From: Bacteroidota bacterium
Lineage (GTDB): Bacteria; Bacteroidota; Bacteroidia; SXHM01
NCBI GenBank assembly: GCA_947479755.1
Contig: CANKAM010000002.1
Location: 62,001 to 126,000, forward strand
Length of the DNA: 64,000 nt
Reading direction: 5' to 3'
Numbering within the stretch: position 1 is the first letter of the stretch; every line of letters starts with the position of its first letter. Below are positions 25,406 to 35,083 of the stretch, one piece after another. The notes below the pieces were generated by a model. That model was not told where the DNA came from. It searched no databases and worked only from the letters and a program-made list of their open reading frames with translations. A program made the translations under genes and the position numbers.

Positions 25406-26827
25406 TTACAACGTAATCGGCTTGCCCATGTAAAAATCCAAAACCTTGGATTTGAAAATAAAGTTGTATTTATTTCGCAGTAAATCAGATTGTGAGTTGT
25501 TCAGCCTGTTTTTGGCAGTATTGTAATCAGTGCTGTTCAGCGCACCAACGTTAAACCTTTTGTCGGCATAATCAAAAGCCTGCGAAAGCGCCTCCACTGT
25601 TTTTTTTGTGGCATAAAATTGTTTCAAGGCACTTTGTGCATCTACATGGGCCTGTTCAATGGTTTGTCTCAGGTTTTGTTCACTCAGTTGCAAAGTATAT
25701 TCTGCATTTTGCCTTGCAATCTTAGCGCGACTGATAGAGTTGTGGCTTTGCCATCCATTAAAAATCGGGATATTTAAGTTGAAGCCAATATTTTCGTTTA
25801 CGTTGTTTTTTAATTGTTCGCCAAAAGGAGTTTTTTCTAAAATGGGACTTACAGACGAAGAAACAGAGTAGACAGGAACTGTATCGGGAGTGTATCCAAT
25901 AATACTTGGTGTTCCCGGCTCAAAGCCTACTACTTTTTGGCTCAAACCCGAATATCCAGAACCTATGGAGCCACTTAATGTAAGGCTCGGATAAGCAGTT
26001 CCCTTTGCAATTTTTACGGCTTTCTCAGCACTAAGAACTTTCGTTTCAGCACTTTTTATGGAAGGTTGATTGTTTAATGCAAACTGATAAATCTGTTCGG
26101 GGTTTTCAGCCAGAATTGGGTTGGCAGGTATTTCTAATTGCGGCCTTACAATAGTAAAGTCGCTGCCAACTTTTATATTCATAAGTTGTGAAAGTGTAAG
26201 TAAAGCAATAGCTAATTGGTTTTCTGTATTTACAATAGTTAATTCATCTGAAGCAAGCTGCGCCTGCAAATCAAGAAGGCTACCCAGAGCAAGTGTTCCT
26301 GCATCCACTAATTTTTGCGTACGCGTAACCTGTGTTTCGGTAATTGATTTTTGTGTTTTTGCAACGCCTAATAATTCCTGTGCAAACAAAACATTGAGAT
26401 AAGCAGTAGCTACGTTTAACACAATGTCATTTTTCATTTTCATAACATCGTATTTACCAGCAAGGTAATTCAGGCTGTTTTGCTTTAGCGTGTTTTGCAG
26501 TTGCAGTCCACTGAAAAGTGTTACCTGCGAGCTTATATAAAGATTATTGGAGCGCACTCGATTAGTCGCAAAGGTATTAGTGAAAGGGTCAATACGTTGT
26601 CCCCAGTTGTAGGAGTGCGATGCTCCGGCATTCAGCGAAGGAGCCATATTGGCGATACTCTGGTTGTAATTTTCTTTTGCCAAATCTGCATTCAGCTCGT
26701 TCTGCTTTACAGAGATATTATTTTCCAGTGCATATTCAATGCATTTCTGCAACGACCACGCTTCCTGCGCCTTTGCCTGAAAGGATATAAGTGAGAAACA
26801 AACAAGAACGATGAAAACAGATTTCAT
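25406..26827 (-). CDS. TolC-family outer-membrane efflux protein
   Basis: A ~473-aa outer-membrane factor. A signal peptide (MKSVFIVLVCFSLISFQAKAQ) is followed by WSLQKCIEYALENNISVKQ, the standard TolC opening, and two long repeats of helical hairpin with NIPIFNGWQSHNSISRAK in the second half. I choose ATG 26827 over 26884 because the signal peptide starts there and a TACCTTTG element at 26857-26850 (minus strand) lies between the two. It heads the operon with the adaptor gene. Confidence 0.92.
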   Translation of the reverse strand: MKSVFIVLVCFSLISFQAKAQEAWSLQKCIEYALENNISVKQNELNADLAKENYNQSIANMAPSLNAGASHSYNWGQRIDPFTNTFATNRVRSNNLYISSQVTLFSGLQLQNTLKQNSLNYLAGKYDVMKMKNDIVLNVATAYLNVLFAQELLGVAKTQKSITETQVTRTQKLVDAGTLALGSLLDLQAQLASDELTIVNTENQLAIALLTLSQLMNIKVGSDFTIVRPQLEIPANPILAENPEQIYQFALNNQPSIKSAETKVLSAEKAVKIAKGTAYPSLTLSGSIGSGYSGLSQKVVGFEPGTPSIIGYTPDTVPVYSVSSSVSPILEKTPFGEQLKNNVNENIGFNLNIPIFNGWQSHNSISRAKIARQNAEYTLQLSEQNLRQTIEQAHVDAQSALKQFYATKKTVEALSQAFDYADKRFNVGALNSTDYNTAKNRLNNSQSDLLRNKYNFIFKSKVLDFYMGKPITL

Positions 26828-26849
26828 AAAATTTTGATTTATAGCGCGG

Positions 26850-26857
26850 CAAAGGTA
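26850..26857 (-). promoter_or_regulatory. -7 element of the tolC-adaptor-leuS operon
   Basis: TACCTTTG on the minus strand matches TAnnTTTG and lies 22 bases before the ATG at 26827. It excludes the upstream ATG at 26884 as the start if this promoter is used. No clear -33 box was seen. Confidence 0.4.
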
Positions 26858-26909
26858 ATGATTGACTTGTATTACAGTTTGCATGAATTATTAAATAATG
26901 TTAAATACC

Positions 26910-26917
26910 TACTTTTG
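26910..26917 (+). promoter_or_regulatory. -7 element of the hflX gene
   Basis: TACTTTTG matches TAnnTTTG and lies 16 bases before ATG 26934. The alternative ATG at 26898 is upstream of it and so would not be transcribed from here. Confidence 0.4.
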
Positions 26918-26933
26918 CCCGCTACAAGACAAA

Positions 26934-28133
26934 ATGAGCAAGAAACAATTATTTGATACAGCGAAGAAGCAGGAGAAAGCAATTCTTATCGGTATGATTA
27001 ACCAACATCAGGACGAAAAGAAGGTGAAGGAATACATGGATGAACTTGCTTTCCTTACAGAAACAGCGGGTGCAATTCCGGTTAAACGCTTCACGCAAAA
27101 AATGGACAAGCCTGATTCTGCAACGTTTCTGGGTTCAGGAAAAATAAATGAGATAAAAATTTTTATCAAAGAGAACGAAATCAACATTGCCATTTTTGAT
27201 GATGAGTTAAGCCCTTCGCAACTGCGTAACATCGAGAAAATTCTGGAATGCAGGATACTTGACCGCAGCAATCTTATCCTTGATATTTTTGCTGCACGCG
27301 CGCAAACTGCACATGCCAGAACGCAGGTAGAGCTTGCTCAATACGAATATCTGCTTCCTCGCTTGACACGCATGTGGACTCACTTAGAAAGACAAAAAGG
27401 CGGTATCGGTATGCGTGGTCCGGGAGAATCAGAAATTGAAACCGACAGACGAATTATTCGTGATAAAATTGTTCTTCTGAAGAAAAAATTAGAGACCATT
27501 GACAAGCAGATGGCAACGCAACGCAAAAATCGCGGAGCTTTGGTGCGTGTTGCTTTGGTGGGCTATACCAACGTTGGGAAATCTACCATCATGAATGTGA
27601 TGAGCAAGAGCGAGGTGTTTGCAGAAAATAAATTGTTTGCAACGCTTGATACAACGGTAAGAAAAGTGGTGATTGAAAATCTTCCTTTTCTGTTGACCGA
27701 CACCGTTGGTTTCATCCGCAAACTTCCTCACCAATTAGTTGAATCATTTAAATCTACTTTGGATGAAGTTCGCGAAGCTGATATTTTATTACACGTTGTA
27801 GATATTTCGCATCCAGAGTTTGAAGACCAGATGCGCGTAGTGAATGAAACACTGATTGAGATTGGTGCAAAGGACAAAGAAGTGATTGTGGTGTTCAATA
27901 AAATTGATGCATTTACCTACACTAAAAAGGAGGAAGATGATTTATTGCCTTCCACAAAAGAGAATCTTTCGTTAGATGATTTGCGAGAAAGCTGGATGTC
28001 GCGATTGGGAAATAATTGTGTGTTTATTTCTGCAGAGCAAAAAATAAACATTGATGAATTCCGCGAGAAAATTTATGCGCAGGTGAAAATGATTCACACG
28101 AAGCGTTACCCGTTTGAGAATTTATTGTTCTGA
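26934..28133 (+). CDS. hflX: GTPase HflX
   Basis: A 399-aa ribosome-associated GTPase that splits stalled or stressed ribosomes. The N-terminal HflX domain (TFLGSGKINEIKIFIKEN, FDDELSPSQLRNIE) is followed by the glycine-rich linker RQKGGIGMRGPGESEIETDR. The G domain carries GYTNVGKS (~208), DTVGFI and NKID. Start 26934 is supported by the promoter element at 26910. Confidence 0.94.
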   Translation: MSKKQLFDTAKKQEKAILIGMINQHQDEKKVKEYMDELAFLTETAGAIPVKRFTQKMDKPDSATFLGSGKINEIKIFIKENEINIAIFDDELSPSQLRNIEKILECRILDRSNLILDIFAARAQTAHARTQVELAQYEYLLPRLTRMWTHLERQKGGIGMRGPGESEIETDRRIIRDKIVLLKKKLETIDKQMATQRKNRGALVRVALVGYTNVGKSTIMNVMSKSEVFAENKLFATLDTTVRKVVIENLPFLLTDTVGFIRKLPHQLVESFKSTLDEVREADILLHVVDISHPEFEDQMRVVNETLIEIGAKDKEVIVVFNKIDAFTYTKKEEDDLLPSTKENLSLDDLRESWMSRLGNNCVFISAEQKINIDEFREKIYAQVKMIHTKRYPFENLLF

Positions 28134-28242
28134 AAAATATATTTAGTAACAGCATTTTGTTTAAAAATTGAATCGCTGAATTCAATTTGCTGTGATTCCA
28201 AAACATACTTTCGTTGCGAACTATCCCCCCCTAGCATCGAGT

Positions 28243-29580
28243 ATGCCGCCAAAAGACAAAAACAAAAAGATTTTCGTTCTCGACACTTCAGTAATCATCT
28301 ACGACCACAACGCCCTCCAGAGTTTTCAGGAGCACGATGTAGCCATTCCGATAACAGTTCTCGAAGAGCTTGACAACTTCAAAAAAGGAAACGATACCAA
28401 GAATTTTTCTGCACGCGAATTCATTCGCATGTTAGATGCACTTTCAGAGCACCACACCTTGCAGGAGTGGGTTAACCTGAACGGTTCCGACAAAAAAGGA
28501 AAATTCAAAGTGGTGATGAACAGTCACAGCACCATAGATGCTGACAAGGTTTTTGGCGAGAAAAAAGCTGACCATAAAATTCTGAATTCAGCACTTTCGC
28601 TGGTGAATGAATTTCCGGACCGCAAAGTAATTCTGGTTTCAAAAGACATCAATCTTCGTCTGAAAGCAAAATCGCTTAACCTCACTGCCGAAGATTTTGA
28701 AACAGGAAAAATAAAAAATGTTGATACGCTTTATACCGGCAGAACTATCGTTGATAAAAGTACCACCGAAGCCATCAACAAAGTTTACGAAACCGGAACC
28801 TGCGATGCTAAAGAAGCAGGAATAAAAGAACCGCTCACCAATCATTATTACATTCTGCGCAACGGAAAAACTTCAGCAATGACTTGCTACAATGCAGAAT
28901 CAAAAATGCTGGAGCGTGTTGAAAAAAACAGTGCCTTTGGTGTAAAGGCGTTGAATGCAGAACAGGTGTTTGCATTGCACGCCATTATGAATCCGCGCGT
29001 GAGTTTGGTAACCATACAAGGCGTGGCAGGAACAGGAAAAACGTTGTTGGCATTGGCAGGAGCATTGGAACAAAAACGTGAATTCCGTCAGATTTATCTG
29101 GCGCGACCTATTGTTCCGCTCAGTAATAAGGACATTGGTTTTCTGCCAGGCGACATCAAATCTAAAATCAATCCTTACATGGAACCGCTGTGGGATAATC
29201 TGAAATTTATCCAGAACCAATTTCCGGAGGGCGGAAAAGAATTCAAGAAAATTCAGGACATGGTGGACAACGAAAAACTGGTAATCACTCCGCTTGCATA
29301 TATCCGCGGCCGCAGTCTTTCCAATATTTTCTTTATCGTTGATGAAGCGCAGAACTTAACACCACACGAAGTAAAAACCATCATTACCCGTGCAGGTGAG
29401 AATACCAAAATTATTTTTACCGGTGATATTTTCCAGATTGATACGCCTTACCTTGATACGCAGAGTAACGGACTTTCTTACCTGATTGATAAAATCAGAA
29501 ACCATCCGATTTGTGCGCACATTACTTTAGAGAAAGGGGAGAGGAGCGAGTTGGCGAATTTGGCAAACGAGTTGTTGTAG
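28243..29580 (+). CDS. PhoH family ATPase with N-terminal PIN domain
   Basis: A ~445-aa protein. Residues ~8-140 form a PIN RNase domain (FVLDTSVIIYDHNAL, with acidic residues also around EELDNF and SKDINLRLKA). Residues ~230-440 form the PhoH ATPase with GVAGTGKT (~260), FIVDEAQNLTPHE (~364) and TGDIFQID. PhoH2-type PIN-PhoH fusions act as RNA helicase/RNase. ATG 28243 is preferred to GTG 28192; a TACTTTCG -7-like element at 28206-28213 supports this. It converges on the T9SS type-B gene, with four bases between them. Confidence 0.92.
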   Translation: MPPKDKNKKIFVLDTSVIIYDHNALQSFQEHDVAIPITVLEELDNFKKGNDTKNFSAREFIRMLDALSEHHTLQEWVNLNGSDKKGKFKVVMNSHSTIDADKVFGEKKADHKILNSALSLVNEFPDRKVILVSKDINLRLKAKSLNLTAEDFETGKIKNVDTLYTGRTIVDKSTTEAINKVYETGTCDAKEAGIKEPLTNHYYILRNGKTSAMTCYNAESKMLERVEKNSAFGVKALNAEQVFALHAIMNPRVSLVTIQGVAGTGKTLLALAGALEQKREFRQIYLARPIVPLSNKDIGFLPGDIKSKINPYMEPLWDNLKFIQNQFPEGGKEFKKIQDMVDNEKLVITPLAYIRGRSLSNIFFIVDEAQNLTPHEVKTIITRAGENTKIIFTGDIFQIDTPYLDTQSNGLSYLIDKIRNHPICAHITLEKGERSELANLANELL

Positions 29581-29584
29581 GTAA

Positions 29585-32500
29585 TTACCTTACCAACGTA
29601 ACAATACCCTTGTAATCCTGCTTGCGGTTATTTTTATCGCGAACGTAAATGCGCCAAACATATACATCGGAAATAGTTACTCTTCCGGCACCGCGCACAC
29701 TGCCGTCCCAGCCTTGTAAGGGGTCGAACGTACTGAATACCTGATTGCCCGAGCGACTGTAAATACGCAGTTCATAATCTCTCCAGCCAATTCCTTTGGG
29801 CAGAAAAATGTCATTTACGCCATCACCGTCAGGAGTAAATCCACTGGGAACATAAATGGTAAACGAAGGGGTGATAACAACGGTGTGGCTTATGGTGTCG
29901 CTGCAACCGTATTGGTTAAATACCTCCAGCAATACGGTAAATGTTCCTGTGTCGGGAAAACTATATGTCGGATTCATTTCGGTTGAACTGCCTGTTCCTC
30001 CAAAATCCCAGTTCCATTCTGTTGGTGCGCCTGATGATAAATCGGTGAACGTAATTTCAGGAAAAAGAATTTCGGTGCGCTCAGGAAGAGCAAAAAACTG
30101 CGCTTCAGGATTGGGATGAACGGTTACAAAATTGCTTTGTGTAAGAGTTGTTACGCAACCTTCATCAGAAGTAACGGTTAGTGTAACATCATATAAGCCT
30201 GCGTTTGCAAAGGTTTGTGTAGTGGTTTGTTCATTAATGGGACCCACGCCTTCAATAGTCCACAACCACGAAACATTTGTACCCGATGCAATGGTGCTCA
30301 AATCATTAAACTGAACTTCCAGCGGAATACAGCCATCCGAAGGCACCGCTTCAAAACTTACAACCGGCAGAGGGTAAACGATAATGTCTTGAGTTATTGT
30401 ATTGGTGCAGCCTTCATCAGAAACAACTGTAAGTTCAACGGTGTAATCTCCTTCAGTTAAATAAGTATTGGAAGGACTTGCTGCTGCCGAGGTATTAAGA
30501 TCTCCAAAATCCCAACTGTAACTTGCTATTGTTCCTGAACTCACTGTACTTTGATTGGTAAAAACTGTTGGTTCACCCTTGCATACTGAAGTGGCTGAAA
30601 AAGCTGCCACAGGAATAGGATTAACAGTTACGGTTACATCATCGGAACTGGTGCAGTTATTAGCGTCAGTCATCGTAACCGTGTATTGTGTTGTTGTGGC
30701 AGGTGTTGCAACGGGTGTTGAAATATTCGGATTGTCTAATCCCGTTGCCGGGCTCCATGAAAACGAAACCCCGTTTCCTGTTGCTGTCAATGACATAGGG
30801 TCGCCTAAGCAGGCACTTGCATCGTTACCTGCACTTACAGGTTCGGCAGGAATAACCGTTACATCCACATCATCAGTTGAAGAGCATGAGTTAGCATCGG
30901 TAGCGGTAAGAGTATAAGTAGTTGTTGTTTGAGGACTAGCCGAAGGATTTTGCAAGGTTGCGTCATCAAGACCCGTTGCAGGGCTCCAAAGATAGCTTAC
31001 GCCTCCTGCACCATTAAGAGTAGTGCTTGAATTCTGGCAGATGCTTGCATCTGTTCCTGCATCAGCAACCGGCAAAGGATTTACGGTTACATCCACATCA
31101 TCTGTTGCAACGCAACCGTTGTTATCGGTAACAGTAACGGTGTAGGTAATATCTGCTGTTGCCGAGCAAACTGGTGCAGCAATATTCGGATTGCTAAGGT
31201 CTGTTGTTGGCGACCATGCATATTGTGTTCCACCACTTGCCTGCAAGGTTATTGAAGAGCCTGTGCAAACCGGAACATCCGCCCCTGCATCAGCAGGCGG
31301 CAAAGGATTTACGGTCACATCCATATCATCAGTATCGATGCAGCCGTTTGCATCGGTTACGGTAAGTGTGTAGGTTGTGGTAGCTGCAGGTGTAGCAACA
31401 GGATTGTTAATATTGGTTGCGCTTAATCCTCCGGCAGGTGTCCATGCATAGGAAACTCCTCCAGAGCCATTTAATGTTGTAGATAAGCCATCGCAGACAT
31501 CGGCATCAGTTCCTGCATTTGCAGTAGGTGCTGCACTTACAGTAACTATAACAGCATCAGTACCGCTGCAACCATTCGCATCTGTTCCGTTAACGGTATA
31601 GGTTGTTGTTACGGCAGGCGTAGCAATTGGGCTGGCAACATTCGGATCATCTAAACCTGTTGCCGGTGTCCACACATAAGTTGAACCTCCGGTTGCAGCT
31701 AATGTTCTACCAACTCCGGGACAAATTGAAACATCGGTTCCTGCATTGATAGGCGCATTAGCTGATACGGTAACAGTAAGAAAGTCGGTATATGGGCAAC
31801 CGGCAGCAGAGGTAATGGTAACAAAATAAGCTGTTGTTACTAATGGTGAAGCTGAAGGATTAGCAATGTTTGTTGCGCTCAAACCTGTTGCCGGTGACCA
31901 TAAATAAGTTGCCCCTCCTGTAGCATTCAGTTGAACTGCGCCTCCGTTACAAAGTGTAACATCTGGTCCGCCTTCACCACCTACCGGGTTTACTGTAACC
32001 GTTATATCAGATGTGCCCTGACACGAATAACGGTCAGTTGTAGTTACCGTATAAGTAGTAGTAACATCGGGAGAAACAGGGGTTGATTGTGCATTAGGAT
32101 TTGTAACGAATGTGGATGGTGACCATGAATAGGTATAAGGGTTTGAACCCAGCAAAGTTGTGGTAGTATTCAGCGTTGCCTGATCACCAGAACAAATAGT
32201 CTGGTCAGGATCGGCTGTAGTCTGGGGGCAAATGTTTACTTCTATCAGTGAAATACTCGAACGGTCGCAGGGTAAATCATTCCATTGTCCACCCCCGTAA
32301 ATCTGTGTGCATTGTTCACCATTACTGCAACGGTATGAATCGCTGCAGAAAGGCCCGCCACAACCGAAGGTGCAACCGTTATACCCATTATTATTTGGTT
32401 CTCCGCCTGCCCAGTTCTGGTAAACGCCATTAGGCCCAGGAACATTAAAATTTCCGGTTGTTCCGTCCAAAGCATAAAAAGTGGCGGAACCGGTTCCAGT

Positions 32501-32824
32501 GCGGTGATAGCCAATCCAGATAGTAGCACCACTATATCCTGCAGCACTCAGACCTGCATCAACGTTTGTGTTTTCAGTTGCATCATTAAATACAACCATA
32601 TGTGCTCCTAATGCCTGAGCCTGTGCTTCGCTTGCAGCAGCATCCTGTGAAGTAGGATTTATAAAATACATACTACAGGGCTGCCCTGAGACTGGGATTG
32701 GAATATAACCTGCACCCGTAAAAGCTGTGTTAATTGCATTGATATCACAATTATTCTGCGCCTGTGATAATAACGACTGTAAAAAAAGGCTGACAATAAA
32801 AGCCCGGAATAGCATTGTTTTCAA
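29585..32824 (-). CDS. Large adhesin-like protein: C-type lectin, Ig/PKD repeats, T9SS type B domain
   Basis: A 1079-aa secreted protein. After the signal peptide, residues ~45-195 form a C-type lectin-like domain with GGEPNNNG and QWNDLPCDR; EPN and WND motifs are calcium/mannose-type sugar-binding features. Then come about eight repeats of ~80 aa (CxGxxxTLxATGGxxYxWSPATGL...TTTYTVTVTDANGC), three PKD-type domains (YSWDFGD, WLWTIEG, WNWDFGG) and the C-terminal type B sorting/gliding domain (YVPSGFTPDGDGVNDIF ... YKGIVTLVR). The likely role is a surface adhesin exported by the SprA-containing T9SS. Confidence 0.92.
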   Translation of the reverse strand: MKTMLFRAFIVSLFLQSLLSQAQNNCDINAINTAFTGAGYIPIPVSGQPCSMYFINPTSQDAAASEAQAQALGAHMVVFNDATENTNVDAGLSAAGYSGATIWIGYHRTGTGSATFYALDGTTGNFNVPGPNGVYQNWAGGEPNNNGYNGCTFGCGGPFCSDSYRCSNGEQCTQIYGGGQWNDLPCDRSSISLIEVNICPQTTADPDQTICSGDQATLNTTTTLLGSNPYTYSWSPSTFVTNPNAQSTPVSPDVTTTYTVTTTDRYSCQGTSDITVTVNPVGGEGGPDVTLCNGGAVQLNATGGATYLWSPATGLSATNIANPSASPLVTTAYFVTITSAAGCPYTDFLTVTVSANAPINAGTDVSICPGVGRTLAATGGSTYVWTPATGLDDPNVASPIATPAVTTTYTVNGTDANGCSGTDAVIVTVSAAPTANAGTDADVCDGLSTTLNGSGGVSYAWTPAGGLSATNINNPVATPAATTTYTLTVTDANGCIDTDDMDVTVNPLPPADAGADVPVCTGSSITLQASGGTQYAWSPTTDLSNPNIAAPVCSATADITYTVTVTDNNGCVATDDVDVTVNPLPVADAGTDASICQNSSTTLNGAGGVSYLWSPATGLDDATLQNPSASPQTTTTYTLTATDANSCSSTDDVDVTVIPAEPVSAGNDASACLGDPMSLTATGNGVSFSWSPATGLDNPNISTPVATPATTTQYTVTMTDANNCTSSDDVTVTVNPIPVAAFSATSVCKGEPTVFTNQSTVSSGTIASYSWDFGDLNTSAAASPSNTYLTEGDYTVELTVVSDEGCTNTITQDIIVYPLPVVSFEAVPSDGCIPLEVQFNDLSTIASGTNVSWLWTIEGVGPINEQTTTQTFANAGLYDVTLTVTSDEGCVTTLTQSNFVTVHPNPEAQFFALPERTEILFPEITFTDLSSGAPTEWNWDFGGTGSSTEMNPTYSFPDTGTFTVLLEVFNQYGCSDTISHTVVITPSFTIYVPSGFTPDGDGVNDIFLPKGIGWRDYELRIYSRSGNQVFSTFDPLQGWDGSVRGAGRVTISDVYVWRIYVRDKNNRKQDYKGIVTLVR

Positions 32825-32967
32825 AATACAGGGCTGCCTGAGTGAATAAATAAATTCATTAGTTTGGCAAATGTAGTTCAGAAAAGGTGAAAAAACAACT
32901 TGTTTAAATTTATGAATACAATCCTCATTTTGCTTTTTGTATTTTCGCGCGGTCTAAATTTTTTACA

Positions 32968-33447
32968 ATGAGCATAAAAACAGCTGATTTGTGTGACGAA
33001 CACATCGAAAAACTGCAGGTAGCCGAAGATATTTTTAATGATTTTGGCGGCAGAAAAACGTTTAATGGTAAAATTGTTACCGTTAAGGTTTTTGAAGATA
33101 ACACGTTTGTGCGCACTACACTTGAAGCAGACGGTATCGGGAAAGTATTAGTGGTAGATGGAGGAGGTTCGCTGCGTTGTGCATTGGTTGGAGGATTGAT
33201 AGGAGCGCTTGCAAAAAAAAATAACTGGAACGGAATTGTAGTGTTTGGCTGCATCCGTGATAGCGAAGAAATTGCAGGAATTGATGTGGGCGTGAAAGCA
33301 ATAGGCACTTGTCCGGTTAAAAGCGTAAAGCGTAATGAGGGACAAACTAATATTGCTGTGCGTTTTGCAGGAGTTAATTTTATTGCCGGTCATTTTTTAT
33401 ATGCTGACGAAGATGGGTTGGTGCTTTCTGAAAGGGCATTACATTAG
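32968..33447 (+). CDS. rraA: RraA family protein
   Basis: A 159-aa protein with the RraA signature [18 protein letters not shown] and, ~20 residues later, GCIRDSEEI (G-x20-R-x-D). The family includes regulators of RNase E and 4-hydroxy-4-methyl-2-oxoglutarate aldolases. Sequence alone does not separate the two, although the length and N-terminus ([13 protein letters not shown]) fit RraA. It lies 23 bases before lysS, probably in one transcript. Confidence 0.88.
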   Translation: MSIKTADLCDEHIEKLQVAEDIFNDFGGRKTFNGKIVTVKVFEDNTFVRTTLEADGIGKVLVVDGGGSLRCALVGGLIGALAKKNNWNGIVVFGCIRDSEEIAGIDVGVKAIGTCPVKSVKRNEGQTNIAVRFAGVNFIAGHFLYADEDGLVLSERALH

Positions 33448-33470
33448 AAAATATTTTTTCAAAAAACAGT

Positions 33471-34982
33471 ATGAGCAAAGAACTTACAGAACTTGAAATC
33501 CAACGCAGAGAGTCGCTGGAAAAAATTAAAGCATTGGGCATTGACCCTTATCCGCAGGCGTTGTATGAAGTGAATGTTTCATCTGCCGATATTCATCAGC
33601 ATTACACTGCCGATTCAACAAACTATACTAACGTGAGTATTGCCGGAAGACTAATGGGCAAACGCATAATGGGCAAAGCAAGTTTTGCCGAGTTGCAGGA
33701 CAGCAGCGGGAAAATTCAGTTGTATATGAACCGTGATGAAATTTGTCCGGGAGAAGACAAGACTTTATACAATGATGTTTTTAAAAAATATTTGGACCTC
33801 GGAGATTTTATTGGTGTTACAGGTTATGTATTTATCACACAAGTGGGCGAAATTTCCATTCACGTTAAAACGCTCACACTACTTAGTAAATCATTGAAAC
33901 CGCTGCCGGTTGTAAAAACCGATGCAGATGGAAATGTGCACGATGCATTTGGAAATCCTGAGTTGCGTTATCGTCAGCGCTATGTTGATTTAATCGTAAA
34001 TAAAGGAGTGCGCGATACGTTTATTAAACGTACACAACTGATGACTTCCATGCGTGATACTTTTAATAAGCATGGGTATCTGGAAGTGGAGACTCCAATT
34101 CTGCAACCTATTGCGGGTGGTGCGGCAGCTCGACCTTTTGTTACACATCACAATGCATTGGATATTCCGTTGTATTTAAGAATTGCAAATGAACTTTATC
34201 TGAAACGCCTTATTGTAGGTGGTTTTGATGGTGTATATGAATTTGCAAAAGATTTCCGCAATGAGGGAATGGACCGCACACACAACCCTGAATTTACCGT
34301 GCTGGAAATTTATGTGGCATACAAAGATTATTTCTGGATGATGGATTTCACAGAAACTTTACTGGAAAAAATCGCAATGGATTTGCACGGACAAACGGTG
34401 GTGAAACTTGGCGATAAAGAAATTGATTTCAAGCCGCCATTTAAACGCATCACCATGTACGATGCAATTAAAGAATACACCGGCATTGATATTTCGGGAA
34501 TGGACGAAAACCAATTGCGTGATACCTGCAAGCAATTGCACATTGAAACTGACCCCAGTATGGGCAAGGGAAAAATGATTGACGAAATTTTTGGAGCGAA
34601 GTGCGAGAAGAATTTTATTCAGCCTACATTTATTATTGACTACCCGATTGAGATGTCACCACTCTGCAAAAAGCACCGGAGTAAAGAAGGATTGGTGGAG
34701 CGTTTTGAATTAATGGTAAACGGAAAAGAAATAGCAAACGCTTACACCGAGTTGAATGACCCGATTGACCAGCGCGAGCGTTTTGAAGAACAAATGAAGC
34801 TCTCAGAAAAAGGTGATGATGAAGCTATGTTAATCGACCAGGATTTTCTGCGTGCTTTGGAATACGGTATGCCACCAACCTCAGGAATGGGTATCGGTAT
34901 TGACCGTTTAACAATGCTGATGACCAATCAGGAAAGCATTCAAGAGGTTTTGTTCTTTCCGCAGATGCGACCGGAGCAATAA
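33471..34982 (+). CDS. lysS: Lysyl-tRNA synthetase, class II
   Basis: A 503-aa synthetase with an N-terminal OB-fold anticodon-binding domain ([20 protein letters not shown]) and a class II catalytic core: motif 2 [15 protein letters not shown] and motif 3 [12 protein letters not shown]. The length and order are standard for bacteria. A palindromic repeat follows seven bases after the stop codon. Confidence 0.97.
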   Translation: MSKELTELEIQRRESLEKIKALGIDPYPQALYEVNVSSADIHQHYTADSTNYTNVSIAGRLMGKRIMGKASFAELQDSSGKIQLYMNRDEICPGEDKTLYNDVFKKYLDLGDFIGVTGYVFITQVGEISIHVKTLTLLSKSLKPLPVVKTDADGNVHDAFGNPELRYRQRYVDLIVNKGVRDTFIKRTQLMTSMRDTFNKHGYLEVETPILQPIAGGAAARPFVTHHNALDIPLYLRIANELYLKRLIVGGFDGVYEFAKDFRNEGMDRTHNPEFTVLEIYVAYKDYFWMMDFTETLLEKIAMDLHGQTVVKLGDKEIDFKPPFKRITMYDAIKEYTGIDISGMDENQLRDTCKQLHIETDPSMGKGKMIDEIFGAKCEKNFIQPTFIIDYPIEMSPLCKKHRSKEGLVERFELMVNGKEIANAYTELNDPIDQRERFEEQMKLSEKGDDEAMLIDQDFLRALEYGMPPTSGMGIGIDRLTMLMTNQESIQEVLFFPQMRPEQ

Positions 34983-34988
34983 GCCTCC

Positions 34989-35083
34989 GTCATTGCGATG
35001 GCGCTTTTTTGCGCCAGAAGCAATCTCTCAATTGAAATGCTGCATATGATTATGAGATTGCTTCGCTATCGCTCGCAATGACG
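34989..35083. repeat. Palindromic repeat overlapping the 3' end of the ketolase gene
   Basis: The left arm CGTCATTGCGATGG... (34989-35028, with its own GGCGC/GCGCC hairpin) pairs with GAGATTGCTTCGC...CAATGACG (35054-35083). The same type occurs at 17828-17901. The right arm is translated as the last residues of the crtW-like gene, which ends at 35050. Confidence 0.8.

Noticed and set aside
26898..26933. Upstream start codon of hflX at 26898
   Set aside because: It lies upstream of a good -7 element at 26910-26917, and the added residues do not resemble HflX.
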